From positions 4,444,159-4,508,158 of the forward strand of contig CM030935.1 in assembly GCA_018136815.1 (NCBI GenBank): a stretch of 64,000 bases of DNA, read 5' to 3'. This document shows, one piece after another, positions 19,649 through 29,571 of the stretch (the first letter of the stretch is position 1; every line of letters starts with the position of its first letter). The notes under the pieces are model-generated. The model was not told where the DNA came from. It saw nothing but the letters and a program-made list of their open reading frames with translations, and searched no databases. Source of the DNA: Isochrysis galbana (lineage: Eukaryota > Haptophyta > Isochrysidales > Isochrysidaceae). A program made the position numbers and the translations under genes.

Positions 19649-20060
19649 CTAACGATCAGGGGCCGTGATCTCGGGGTCAACGAGCACATGGATGTCGGGG
19701 GGGTCGAACGAGGCCACCTGCTTCTTGGAGATCGTGTCGAACCAATCCGCATCCAAGTAGTAGTAGACGTTGGCTCTCTCCTTGTGCTTGTGCGGGACGC
19801 GCATCTTGGTCGAGAACGTACACATCGATCTTGCAAGCCGCAAGCCGCCGAGACACACCACACTCCATGGAGGAGGAGGTGGAACGGATCACCGGGAGGA
19901 TGGTTGTGATGGGTGGAGATGGACGTGAGCAAGAAGTACTCCATTGCCGGTCCCGACTCTCCTTTGCACCGATAGTAGCTGGCGCGTATGAGAGCCGGAG
20001 GCACGACGGCTCGGCCATCCTCGAGGAGAAGGAAGCCCTCTCCACTCTCCAGTGTCGACG
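19649..20060 (-). CDS. Hypothetical protein, C-terminal exons
   Basis: The minus strand at 19830-19649 encodes a well-formed C-terminus (MRVPHKHKERANVYYYLDAD, then SFDPPDIHVLVDPEITAPDR and stop). The region 20050-19870 in another frame encodes ESGEGFLLLEDGRAVVPPAL and ASYYRCKGESGPAMEYFLL. The two would join across a short intron near 19835-19865 that I could not place. There are no known motifs and no signal peptide. Exon structure and start are uncertain. Confidence 0.35.
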
Positions 20061-21373
20061 CCCAGCACGCCGAACGCCTGTGAGGCTGGCGTCCTCGCCA
20101 TGCCTGCGTCATGCCTGCGTCCGTCGAGGGAGCGAGCGCGCCCTCGCAGCCTGCGCGCTACGCGCAGGCCGGGCACGCTTGAAGAAAAATCAGAGCATCT
20201 GGACAAGTGTACAGAGAAAAATAGAGGAGGGAGGTCCGAGGATCAAGATCAAGCGAAAGGAGAGAACGGGAGGAGAGAGAGATGAGAGAAGAACCAGAAA
20301 AGACATAGATAAATAACCCTTAAATCTTTATAAAGAGGAGGAGCCCATGTGCAGCGATCGAGAGCACGTCCCGACCGGCAGAGACGATCTCAAGGCTATC
20401 TCAGTGTGCTCTCGCCGAGATGCCCGGGAGATTTCCATCAATCTGAAAGTTTTCAGCGTCTCATACCGCTGGCGAGATACCGACTTTGGAGGGGCTTGCT
20501 ATGGGCACTCGAACTCCTCAGGCGCCTTGAGGAAGACATTCCTCGATTGGCGAGGCGGAGTTTTCATATTCAACTCGCCAGCGGTCCGACCTCTTCAGCA
20601 GTGGGGGGGGAAATGCTGCGCCACAAGATGCTTCTGTACAAGACTAAGACTATAACTCTACAAGGCCTTGTTGGTTGTTGGTTGGTAAGCAGCATGGTTG
20701 GTAGTAGGGAGTAGCACAAGCACAATGCCTTACGCCGTGCAAGTAGCGGCAATTTGTTCAAGATTTTTGATTGTATTAATGGAGCACACAAACTTATACA
20801 TCAACGTAGATCAGAGCGCGGCTCGTAGGCGAAATGATTATTCGTGCAGGTGCAGGATTAGCGATTAGCGAAAGGGAGAATCGCACGGGGGGAGGGGGGG
20901 GGGATCCCCCGCGCCTCGCCGTCGAATCCCCTGCGTCCAGTCGTGAAACGGGGTTCAAGTAAGAAGTAACCACCCCAGTATGACGTATGACGGAAGTTGC
21001 TAATGTATCGATATGCTGATACGCCGAGGGCGGGCCGCTACGTTGTTGCGTTGGCCACGCTACAGTAGCATGGTTATGCGCCATCCAGCGGGCGATGAAG
21101 AGCATGTCAGGGGCGGGAGCTTCACTCGTGCTGGGAGGGCACTCGTGGGGGGCTCCCGCTGTCTATTGGAGGGCGACGCCACAATGACCGGGTCTTGGGT
21201 CGTCCATGGGTCAGAGAAGTCTGCAGCAGTCAAGGTCAAGCAAGGGGGTCGCCATCGCGCACGAGCTGAGGTAGTATTCAAGCTCCTAGAACCTCCTTCG
21301 GGAAGGGAGGGTTGAGCTCGGGCCCTCCCAGATACATATCACAGATTTATACCATGTTCTTGCTTCTTGTTTA
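20060..21373. other. No supported gene
   Basis: The stretch contains an A-rich segment (20190-20340), a short C/G tract at 20885-20905, and scattered short open frames on both strands without recognisable motifs. I see nothing further. Confidence 0.5.
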
Positions 21374-21967
21374 CTATTGCAGAGCATGTTCACGGCGCTT
21401 GCCGTTCCCGGGTGTGCAAAGGAGAAGCCCCGCCCTTCTCAAGTCCTCTGCGTACGTGAGCACGGCCTCGCAGTTCCCGGCAACGGTTCCATTCGCAGTC
21501 CCACGTATAACCTCGTCCAGGAGCCACCACTGCACTTCCAGTGCATCGTCGCCCGCAATGGGAAGAGCTCCATCCACTGCTTCGCCATAAAACTGAGCGA
21601 TCAGGTAGTGGAACTGCACTGCTCCATCGGCATCATGCACGATGGCATCCGTCGTGGTAAAGGGCCGGCTAGACCACTTCACGTCTATGTGGCTGAGCAT
21701 GCACTCCTCCTCCAGCTCACGCCGAGCAGCATCCACGGTAGCTTCACCCAGCTCGATGCCGCCGCCAGGGAGGCTCCACTTGCCTTTTCCTGGCGGCTTG
21801 CTGCGCTTCACCAGCAGGTACGAGGGTGTCGGATCCGTGTTCCTGCGAAGGGCGACAGCGACCGCAGCGCGAGGGGTAGTGCCGTACTCGCGCGCAGAGC
21901 CGGCCGCCGCCCTCCCTACCATTGCGGAGCACCAGGTCGAGAGGAACAGCACGGCCGTGCGCAGCAT
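21374..21967 (-). CDS. Nudix hydrolase with N-terminal leader
   Basis: A single-exon frame of 197 residues with ATG at 21967. Residues 1-22 are hydrophobic (AVLFLSTWCSAMVGRAAAGS) and look like a signal peptide or organelle leader. The Nudix box GGIELGEATVDAARRELEEE spans about residues 67-86 and keeps the metal-binding REL..EE core. The usual Gly near the end of the box (EExG) is replaced by Met (EECML). Before it, NTDPTPSYLLVKRSKPPGKG and WSLPGGG are typical of MutT/NUDT hydrolases of nucleoside diphosphates linked to another moiety. The substrate cannot be deduced. Confidence 0.88.
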   Translation of the reverse strand: MLRTAVLFLSTWCSAMVGRAAAGSAREYGTTPRAAVAVALRRNTDPTPSYLLVKRSKPPGKGKWSLPGGGIELGEATVDAARRELEEECMLSHIDVKWSSRPFTTTDAIVHDADGAVQFHYLIAQFYGEAVDGALPIAGDDALEVQWWLLDEVIRGTANGTVAGNCEAVLTYAEDLRRAGLLLCTPGNGKRREHALQ

Positions 21968-21999
21968 GGGCAGAGATCGCAGCCACTACAGAAATAAAA

Positions 22000-22475
22000 T
22001 AGGTCCATCCTGTGAATGCACTGGGCAATAGGAAGATCTATCCCGTCGGATCGGACCAACCAGCTGAATGTTCCTAGATCACTGGCCTTCCCCTCGGCGG
22101 GGGGGGGGTGCTTGGTGTACATGCAGTATAATTCTAACTGCCTCCCTCTTATCTCCGGTCTAGCGTGCCCCCTCGCTGCTCCGTCGCCGTTCACCAGCGC
22201 AAACTAAAGCCCGCTGGTGATATTCGTATTTCTCTATGGGTGTGAATAGAGTCACCATAGACTCTACATTTGAGTATTTTTAGAGTCACCGGAGGGAGGT
22301 GGGGGAGGGTCGGGCCTGCACGCCGCGTGGGAGCTCGCGCAGCACGCTGGCTGGCTCCCTGGCAGGTCGTAGATAGCGGAGAACCAGCTACATAGGGATT
22401 CTGGAGGGCGTGGAGAGAGGCTCCACGATCATCTGACGGGCGGGTGCGGCGGCGCGCTTGTCCTCTTGCGCGGCA
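22000..22475. other. Intergenic region before the SET-domain gene
   Basis: No gene seen. It separates the minus-strand Nudix gene from the plus-strand SET gene and so probably holds both promoters. A TAGAGTCACC word is repeated at about 22247 and 22279. Confidence 0.4.
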
Positions 22476-24098
22476 ATGCCGCAGGGTCGCGTATCCGATT
22501 GTCCGACCAAGCCTGCGCTGCCGTTTGCATGGTTCGCGCAGAATGCCTGCGTCTGGTCTGGCGTCGAGTTCGTCAGCGCACCCGGCCGCGGCGTCTACGC
22601 TCTTGCCACGCAGAACCTCCCACGCAACTCGGTTGTCGCGGCGGTGCCCAAGACAGCAGTCCTCAGCCGGAAGAATGCGGCCGCCAGCCAGCTGTTGCAG
22701 AGGCTGCTTGACGAGGGCCTGCCCGAGGTGGAAGTTCTGGCGCTTGCGGTGGCGCTTGAGCGAGCCGCCGGCCGGCGCTCAAAGTGGTATTCTTGGCTGC
22801 GTGTGCTGGCCGACTACGAGCCTCTCCCGATGATTTGGAGCGCGGCAGAGTTGCGGCTGCTGTGTGGCACCACCCTCGACGTCACCAGCCGGCGGCGAAG
22901 GCAGCGCCTAGTCGAGAACTATCGAGCAATTCGAGAAATATGGGCGGAGATGATCAGCGATGGCGATGGGGATCAAGTTAACCTGCCATCGCTTGACGCG
23001 TACCTTCGAGCCTCGACGTTGGTATCGAGCCGGTCCTTCCACATCGATGAGCAGCATGGGGTTGCACTCCTCCCGCTCGGTGACTACTTCAACCACAAGT
23101 GCGCGCTTGTCCCTGATAGCCATTCGGTGCTGGGCGGCGGCAGGAATGAATGCGGCGAAAGTGACGGCGATGGATCAGAAAGTGCTCGGGATGAGGTCAA
23201 TGAGGCGCACGACCGCGACTTTGAGCATGAAGAGGGCTCGCCTCACAGCGGGAGTGGGAGTTCGTCTGAGGGGGATGAAGGCGCCGACGGGCTGGCACTT
23301 AGACTTGACCTAAGCATGCGTGTATCAGATACGAGTGACGACGGGCCGGCGATGTTTATCACGCGGCGCCAGCTCTTGGCTGGCGAGGAGGTGTGCTTAA
23401 CATATGGGGAGCTGGGCAACTGCGAGCTGCTGGCGGGGTACGGCTTCACGCTCGATCACAATCCCTTCGACACGGTGCTCATGAGTTCGGCGCGCCTTGC
23501 GGATGCTGCTAGCGATGCCATAGGCGAGCGTGCGTGTCGACGGCGGCTTCGAGCGCTGCGACAATCGCATGTGTGGGACGACTTGGTGGATCGAAATTTC
23601 GTGTTCGACCGCCGCGCCACCGCGCCGACAGAGTTGGCGCTCTTCCTGCACCTCTTGATTGCCGACGAGCCATTGCCTTATTGGACGTCTCAATCCGGCA
23701 CACGCGGTCAACCTGTTGAGGCACTTGACGTCGAGAGGGCTGAGGTCGTTGTAGAATGGTCGTCAATGTCCCCACGTGAAGCTCTTGAGCGGGCCTCACG
23801 CTCGGCGAGCCGCGGTGCGAACGGAGCCCGAATTTTGCAAAGTGCAATCCGTAAATTATTGCAGGAGTATCCTAGACTGCCTGAGTTGTCGGACGAAAAA
23901 CTGGACACCCAGAAGCGCGCGCAGGCCACGCGGCTCGTCACGGGCGAGATTCAGATATGGGAGAGCGTCTTGAGTTGGCTGCAATCGGAGTTTGATGACA
24001 AGGATCCCAAGCGAAAGAGGAAGCTCGCCACAAATGGTCTATCCCCACGGCTCCTCATGGCAGCAGAGCACGGCGCGCAAAAGCGGCGGCGTGATTGA
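22476..24098 (+). CDS. SET-domain protein lysine methyltransferase (SETD6/Rubisco-LSMT-like)
   Basis: ATG at 22476 gives 540 residues in one exon. The N-terminal GVEFVSAPGRGVYALATQNL is the start of the SET fold; VALLPLGDYFNHK (about residues 195-207) is the substrate/cofactor motif usually written D-x-x-N-H; GEEVCLTYGELGNCELLAGYGF (about 305-326) carries the catalytic Tyr and the closing strand. Between them is an insert of about 80 acidic residues (ESDGDGSESARDEVNEAHD and GSGSSSEGDEG). The C-terminal part, with ERAEVVVEW and ILQSAIRKLL, matches the helical substrate-binding region of this class. A basic tail (KRKRKL, KRRRD) suggests nuclear targeting. Transfer of methyl groups from SAM to lysine is expected; the target is unknown. 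Confidence 0.88.
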   Translation: MPQGRVSDCPTKPALPFAWFAQNACVWSGVEFVSAPGRGVYALATQNLPRNSVVAAVPKTAVLSRKNAAASQLLQRLLDEGLPEVEVLALAVALERAAGRRSKWYSWLRVLADYEPLPMIWSAAELRLLCGTTLDVTSRRRRQRLVENYRAIREIWAEMISDGDGDQVNLPSLDAYLRASTLVSSRSFHIDEQHGVALLPLGDYFNHKCALVPDSHSVLGGGRNECGESDGDGSESARDEVNEAHDRDFEHEEGSPHSGSGSSSEGDEGADGLALRLDLSMRVSDTSDDGPAMFITRRQLLAGEEVCLTYGELGNCELLAGYGFTLDHNPFDTVLMSSARLADAASDAIGERACRRRLRALRQSHVWDDLVDRNFVFDRRATAPTELALFLHLLIADEPLPYWTSQSGTRGQPVEALDVERAEVVVEWSSMSPREALERASRSASRGANGARILQSAIRKLLQEYPRLPELSDEKLDTQKRAQATRLVTGEIQIWESVLSWLQSEFDDKDPKRKRKLATNGLSPRLLMAAEHGAQKRRRD

Positions 24099-24832
24099 GC
24101 AGCGAGTGCCGTCTTGTGTACGACGGGGCCTACGACTTTGACCAACGCGCAATGGTCTCAGCATGTCGACTACGAATCCTATTCCGTGTCCGGTCATTGC
24201 AAAGGGAGGCTGCGGCTACCGAATGAATGCCTTTGCTATTTGCTCTTGCTTCCTTGCACTTGCCGATCTTATCTTTCACTTGAGATCGCACTAGCATGAA
24301 ACGGCTGTGCATGTCTAGTGTGCGACCTCCGTACACCGCACTCTCCACTCTCCCACTACACACCAACGCTGACGCACTCGATCCTCAGCATAGGATGCAC
24401 TCGTGAACAACGCCACCTTGCCCATCCTATCTTGCGCCTCCCCCAAGTTATTCTCTCTTTCTACCTCACACACTATTGCACACATTCACATCCTTCAGCA
24501 TGTCCACCTACCAATGCTAGCATCTAGCTTTGCCCATGTGCCGCAGTGCAATATCTCGCATATGTACGCCTACTGCCATCACGTAGGTGCGCATGTATCT
24601 TTTAGGTTGCTTGTTGATACACAGCATAGGCCACTGGAGATCGAGGCAGGTGAGTTATTTCGTCCGTAGATTGCAGATGAGTAGTTTGTAATTTCGCCCC
24701 GTTCGCTGGGTTTTCCACATTCATTTCTCTACTACTGTTGGCAGTGGTGGTTGTGTGGATGGGGCCGTGGATCTTTACCAGCTTTGTATGTATATGGGGA
24801 GTGGGGAGGGACCGTGGACGTCGATAATCGAT
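24099..24832. other. 3' flank, no supported gene
   Basis: Downstream of the SET gene the sequence becomes AT-richer with many CACACT/CTCAC words. No frame shows recognisable features. Confidence 0.4.
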
Positions 24833-25260
24833 AATAAAACATCTGAAGGTTCAGGCTACTTCCGCTAGCTATAAAGGACCACGCACTCACGGTACTTACT
24901 CACGCCATCGCCTATACCCCAGTATACTCACTCACTTCTCACTTTACACTACCCCCTTCATTCCTTCGTCTTTGGTATGGGGGGGGGGGGGGGGGCGTGC
25001 ACTACGTGCCGGGCCAAATGCTAAATGCAAGGGGCGGACTGGGGGCCAGGCCTGTTGGTGGGTGTTCTTGTGGCAGACAAACGCAAACGCCTTCTGCAAG
25101 TATCTTATCGTGCACCCCGGGGGGGCTCGGGCCCCGCCTTTTGGGTCTTCTTCGTCTGCCGCCTCTCTTTCGCGGTGTCTGTCTGCTTGTCGCTCAAGGT
25201 GTCATCTTGCACATGTATCGCAAACGGGGGCAGGAAATACCTTTTTTCGGGCCGGTGTCG
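24833..25260 (+). repeat. Dispersed element, plus-orientation copy (about 430 bp)
   Basis: It begins AAAACATCTGAAG and runs through TATACCCCAGTATACTCACT, a long G tract at about 24980-24996, and GCAAACGCCTTCTGCAAGTA to a CCTTTTTTCGG end. The reverse complement of 48310-48688 aligns along the whole length. A remnant of the left end lies at about 31200-31222 on the minus strand. No coding motif is conserved between the copies, so it is probably a solo LTR or other non-coding repeat. Confidence 0.75.
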
Positions 25261-25521
25261 CATCCGCGATCGACCTTTTTGTTTTAGAAGTTGTCTGCGT
25301 TTCTATGTCCCCTCCTTGCAGGCTAGCCACGAGTCACCGTCGCGTCGTCCTACATTCGCCCTCTTTGCCCTCGCCTCCTTTGTCGCCTCCCTTGTCGCCT
25401 GCTTGCCCCTCACCTGGCTTACCTCCTTGCGTGCTCCTCGCGTTTTTAGGCTAAGTCGCGCGTTCAGGTATCGCCGGTGCAAGGAACCGCCCCCTTGTGT
25501 GACCCTGATTCCCCCTCAGTA

Positions 25522-26060
25522 GCAGCCACGCCAATCGCCGCCCCCGCCCGCGCGCATCGCGCCATAGTCGGCCGTGTGTGGCGCCGTCAACTACGCTTAC
25601 GTCACCGGCGGTACGGGCCGGAGCGCCCAACTTTCACACGCGATCGGGCGCGCTAACTGCGCTTTCTCGGTCTCTTACTGAGATAGAATGCCTCACCAGG
25701 CACCATATCCAAAGGTGCCGCCCTGGCAGCCACGCCAATCGCCGCCGCCGCCCGCGCGCATCGCGCCGTAGTCGGCCGTGTGTGGCGCCGTCAACTACGC
25801 TTACGTCACCGGCCGTACGGGCCGGAGTGCCCAACTTTCACACGCGATCGGGCGCGCTACCGGCGCTTTCTCGGCCATCCACTTGAACAGAATGCTTCAC
25901 CAGGCACCATATCAGAATATGTCGCCAGAGCAGCCACGCCAATCCCCGCCGCCGCCCGCGCGCATCGCGCTGTGGTTGACCGTGTGTGGCGCCGTCAACT
26001 ACGCTAACGTCACCCGGCCGAATGGGCCGGAGTGCCCAACTTTCGAACGCCAGCGGGCGC
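25522..26060. repeat. 204-bp tandem repeat, about 2.6 copies
   Basis: The word GCAGCCACGCCAATC starts at 25522, 25726 and 25930, an exact period of 204 bp (68 codons). Each unit carries a CAACTACGCTTACGTCACC-like segment. Translated peptides such as QPRQSPPPPARIA and CGAVNYAYVTG repeat in frame, but stops interrupt the first units. The CACCATATC...CACGCCAATCGCC portion recurs in the tandem repeat at 55563-56000. Confidence 0.85.
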
Positions 26061-26089
26061 GCTTGGTGAGAGTTCTTGCTGAGGATGCT

Positions 26090-26524
26090 CTAACGCTGCC
26101 CCGATGCCAACGATTTCGCGAACGCGATGCACTTGGCGACTTGGCGACCGTTCGGTAGATGGCACAGGAAGTCCTGCGGAAGCAGCGCAGCGCGCCAAGA
26201 CGGCTGTATTGCAATGCTCGCCACGATTCCCGAGCGCGCGGTTGGGTAGTCTGCGGGGTTGGGAGGCAGCGTACCAATATACTGGATGGGGTTCTGCGCG
26301 TAGGAGCGCGTAGGCAAGCCGGTGTCATCCTCCTCAGGTTGGGGCTGGAAGTGGTGTGGTGTGGGGCTGGCGGCCGAGTGCGTTGGCATGAAACGCCGGT
26401 GAGACCGCCGACCGATGTACTCGGACCATTTAGTCCGAACACCATCGATAAGGGGGGGCTGACCACCGCCGTGCTCTCGCTGGAGCGCGGCGAAGGTCGG
26501 CCTGTCAGGCGGGTCGGTCGCCAT
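26090..26524 (-). CDS. Hypothetical protein, weakly supported
   Basis: ATG at 26524 gives 144 residues: Pro/Arg-rich, with TKWSEYIGRRSHRRF and YAQNPIQYIGTLPPNPADYP. No known domain and no signal peptide. A plus-strand frame (26159-26713) overlaps it. The minus-strand reading has more natural composition, but neither is secure. Confidence 0.25.
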   Translation of the reverse strand: MATDPPDRPTFAALQREHGGGQPPLIDGVRTKWSEYIGRRSHRRFMPTHSAASPTPHHFQPQPEEDDTGLPTRSYAQNPIQYIGTLPPNPADYPTARSGIVASIAIQPSWRAALLPQDFLCHLPNGRQVAKCIAFAKSLASGQR

Positions 26525-26639
26525 CGCTCTGCCTCGGATTCGGAATCGAGCGGGGAGAGAGACGAGGGGAAATCTTCCCCCGGTCCGACGATAAAAAAAT
26601 GTGGGCCTCCGGATCAACAAGAGTTTTTTTTTCAACCCA

Positions 26640-28125
26640 CTCTCCCCAACCTCTACCCCTGTGTTGGTGCAGGTGCAGGTGCGGCCGATGCCCGAAGCAC
26701 ACCTCTATCTTAGCCACGCTATGTGCACAACTGAATCTTTCCAAATATTAGCTGGATCCTGCACTACGCCCCTGTGTGACAGGTCGTCAAAGTCTATGCA
26801 GACCAACAGCCTCGCAGGAGGCTGAGTCCATCCACACCGAGTTGCCCAACACGGCGGAAAATATACAAAGATTGCAAGCATCGACTCACCCAAATCCCAA
26901 CTCCGCAGGGGCTCCCACCCGCCCACTGACCGTACACACGCGCGTTGTTCGACCTCATAAAGTTACTGCGCGACCCCCGTCCAGCCCACAGCACCCTACT
27001 CCGCAGCCCTCAACGCATAGCACCTGCTAGGCAAGGGGAGGTCTTGGCGACGAAGCGTCGAGCCCAGGGGGTGAGGGTGTTGATGCGGACAACAGGAGGC
27101 GTATGGGCGACGGCCCCACGGGCAAAAGTGGCGTCAAATGATCGTCTGGGAACAGCCCGCCCGCTGATTCCCTTCCCGGGCCGCACCATTCGCCCCCAGA
27201 GCCCCCTGCACATCCCAGACGGCCCCGCCGTAGCGCCCGTCAGCCACCCTACTCCAGCTGAGTACTCGTGCGCGATGGCGGACTGTGCGCGCGCAGGGAC
27301 GGGGCAGGCACATCTCCTCGGCCCCACCAGCCTCGCAGCGCCTCCTCGCGCCTCCAGCGGACCAGCAGGGTGGAGGACTGGCTCGCCTAGCCAGTCCTCC
27401 GCGCCCGCCATTGCCCCCTAGGCTCGGTGGCCGCGCTACCTTAAATATGAATATGAATATAACAACAATAGGAATATGAAAAAAATATATAATGACCGGC
27501 TGGGTGGCATGGTTGGGCAATTCACTATGTGTTGACGACTGACGATGGCCGAGGATGAAGGATCGGGGATCGAGGACGGCTGTCGGTTGATTGATTGACT
27601 CCGGCATTCAGCACTTGGAGCACGGTGGGCTAAGATTCAGCTGCTTGTCTTGGGGGTTTGGCCGCACGTTCTGATTGACTCCCTCCTCCACGAGCATGCA
27701 CACGATGAACTACGGACGAACTGGCTTGAACAAATTGTCCGGGGCAGCAAAGCGTTATATCAATTACGGGCGGTGTAGCAAACGAAGCGGCGCAAAACGG
27801 ACGAATGGCGTCCCATCTCGGGAGCTCACGGCAATTCAGTTCAGATAACGGGCGGAATAGGGAGCTCTCGCTATTCAATTGCGGCGAGATCCTCGCCAGC
27901 TCATGCAGCTCGTGAAGCCGAGGTTAGGGAGTACACACCTCAGTGGGTTCCTCGCGTAGAGGAGGAAAAAGGAGAGACGGGAGGGGACGACTGTCTTCTC
28001 TCTCGTCTCTGCTCTACTCTGGAGTTACAATTTGCTGAAATGAGATGCGTTTCACATGATTCTTGGGGCGGGCGCGCATTCGGGCAGCAGCGCGGCAGGA
28101 GTACTTGCTCAGGCGGGCAAGCTCC
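26640..28125. other. Long stretch without a supported gene
   Basis: Short frames occur on both strands with no recognisable motifs. An AT-rich patch with repeated AATATGAATATG lies at 27440-27490. Nothing else could be supported. Confidence 0.4.
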
Positions 28126-29220
28126 ATGCCTGCTGGCTCGATGCTGCTGCCGCTGATGCTGGCCGCAGCGGTGGAACAAAGGCAGCTGCAAACGTATCCG
28201 TGCACGGAGAACGCAGAGCTACTCATGGGACTAACGTGCAGTGTGCTCATCCCTTTGCTCGGCTGCGGATCAATTACTGCGGGGTACTGTGATTTCAGTT
28301 GTTTGTTCTGTGATGCGCCGCCACCGCCCTCGCCCCCGCTATACCCGCCGCCCCCACCATTTTCACCTCCTCCGTCGCTGCCTCCTCCGGTGCCACCGCC
28401 CCCTTCCCCCCCACCGCCCTCGCCACCGCCACCATCGCCTCCTCCGCTTTCCCCACCCCCTCCATCACCACCGCCGCCATCGCCGCCGCCAGCCTCTCCA
28501 CCGCCTCCTAGTCCACCACCGCCCTCGCCACCTCCATCTACGCCTCCTCGGTCACCTCCTCCACCGTCGCCGCCGCCACCGTCGCCGCCGTCGCCATCGC
28601 TGCCTTTGCCATTCCATCTGTCTTCTCCACCCCCGCCGCTTTCGCTCCCCTCCCGCTTCCCACCTTTGCCATTCCCGCCAACCCAATTTTCACCAAGCTT
28701 TCCACTTGGAGTGCCCACCATTCCACCTACACCGCCTTCTCTTGCTCCCCACCTGCCTTCGCATTCAACTCAGCAACCATCTTTGCCGCCCTCACCATCG
28801 CCTCCGCCCCTGCCTAGCCCTGCGCCCTCACCATTGTCTTCACCCTCTCTTACTGCTCCATCTCCATTTTCTCCACCATTGCCACCGCTGCTCTCGCCAC
28901 TCCCCTTGTCCCCACCGCTACCCTCGCCGTCCCTGCATTTGTCACCATCGCCCATATTGTTCCCACCACCGTCGCACCCTACCCCATGGCCACCGCTCCC
29001 ATCTCCGCCGTCATCTTCAGCGTCGGGTCCTCCACCCCATTCTCTTCCTCCACCATTTGAGCCGTCGCAACCAACATCACCTCCTTCACTACCGCCGCCC
29101 TCGTCACTGCCGCCAGCCCCGCTGCCACCCTCATCGCGTCCACCGGCATTTGCGCCAGAGTCGTCTTTGCCACACCCTCGCCCACCCCCAGCGCCACAGA
29201 CAGACTTTGGACAACAGAGG
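28126..29220 (+). CDS. Secreted Pro-rich (hydroxyproline-rich, pherophorin/extensin-like) protein, cut by gap
   Basis: ATG at 28126 starts a probable signal peptide ([15 protein letters not shown]) followed by a short Cys-containing segment ([15 protein letters not shown], then [11 protein letters not shown]), then about 300 residues of [12 protein letters not shown] repeats grading into a Ser/Pro/Leu-rich region that reaches the assembly gap. Such SP-rich chains in algae are usually O-glycosylated hydroxyproline proteins of the cell surface or matrix. The frame is also open upstream to at least 28063 without an ATG, so a 5' exon is possible. The 3' end is lost in the gap; what follows is an AG microsatellite, so the true stop is unknown. 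The opposite strand reads Gly/Glu repeats, judged a shadow. Confidence 0.6.
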
Positions 29221-29320
29221 NNNNNNNNNNNNNNNNNNNNNNNNNNNNNNNNNNNNNNNNNNNNNNNNNNNNNNNNNNNNNNNNNNNNNNNNNNNNNNNN
29301 NNNNNNNNNNNNNNNNNNNN
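29221..29320. other. Assembly gap, 100 N
   Basis: Exactly 100 N, bounded on the right by an (AG)n tract, so the simple repeat is a likely cause of the break. Confidence 0.99.
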
Positions 29321-29393
<73 letters not shown>

Positions 29394-29445
29394 GGAGGGA
29401 GGGAGGGAGGGAGGGAGGGAGGAAGAGAGGGGGGGGGGGGGGGTA
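29321..29445. repeat. (AG)n / (GGGA)n microsatellite
   Basis: About 75 bases of AG dinucleotides, then GGGA units and a G tract. Confidence 0.95.
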
Positions 29446-29563
29446 ATGGAGAAAGGGGGAGAGAGAGAGTGGAGGGGGGCGGGGGGCTGGCAGGAGCTCC
29501 TGGGGGTGTGAATGCCGTGGATCTGTCAGAGTTTTCTTGTTGTCCTAGTTTAATCCTAGTGCT

Positions 29564-29571
29564 GCGGGGCC
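29564..29571. repeat. Target-site duplication, left copy (GCGGGGCC)
   Basis: Exact match to 30022-30029. Confidence 0.85.

Noticed and set aside
22458..22475. Upstream start of the SET gene at a TTG
   Set aside because: The ATG at 22476 is in frame and adequate; non-ATG starts are not expected in a nuclear gene.
25522..26060. CRISPR-like array
   Set aside because: The period is 204 bp with whole-unit repetition and no short repeat-unique spacer alternation; the genome is eukaryotic.
26159..26713. Plus-strand 184-residue frame overlapping the minus-strand hypothetical gene
   Set aside because: No motif or clear start advantage; composition is less natural than the minus reading, though neither is secure.
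28014..28721. Long minus-strand Gly/Glu-rich frames opposite the Pro-rich gene
   Set aside because: They are the complement of CCN-rich proline codons; the plus strand has a signal peptide and Cys-rich head and explains the region better.
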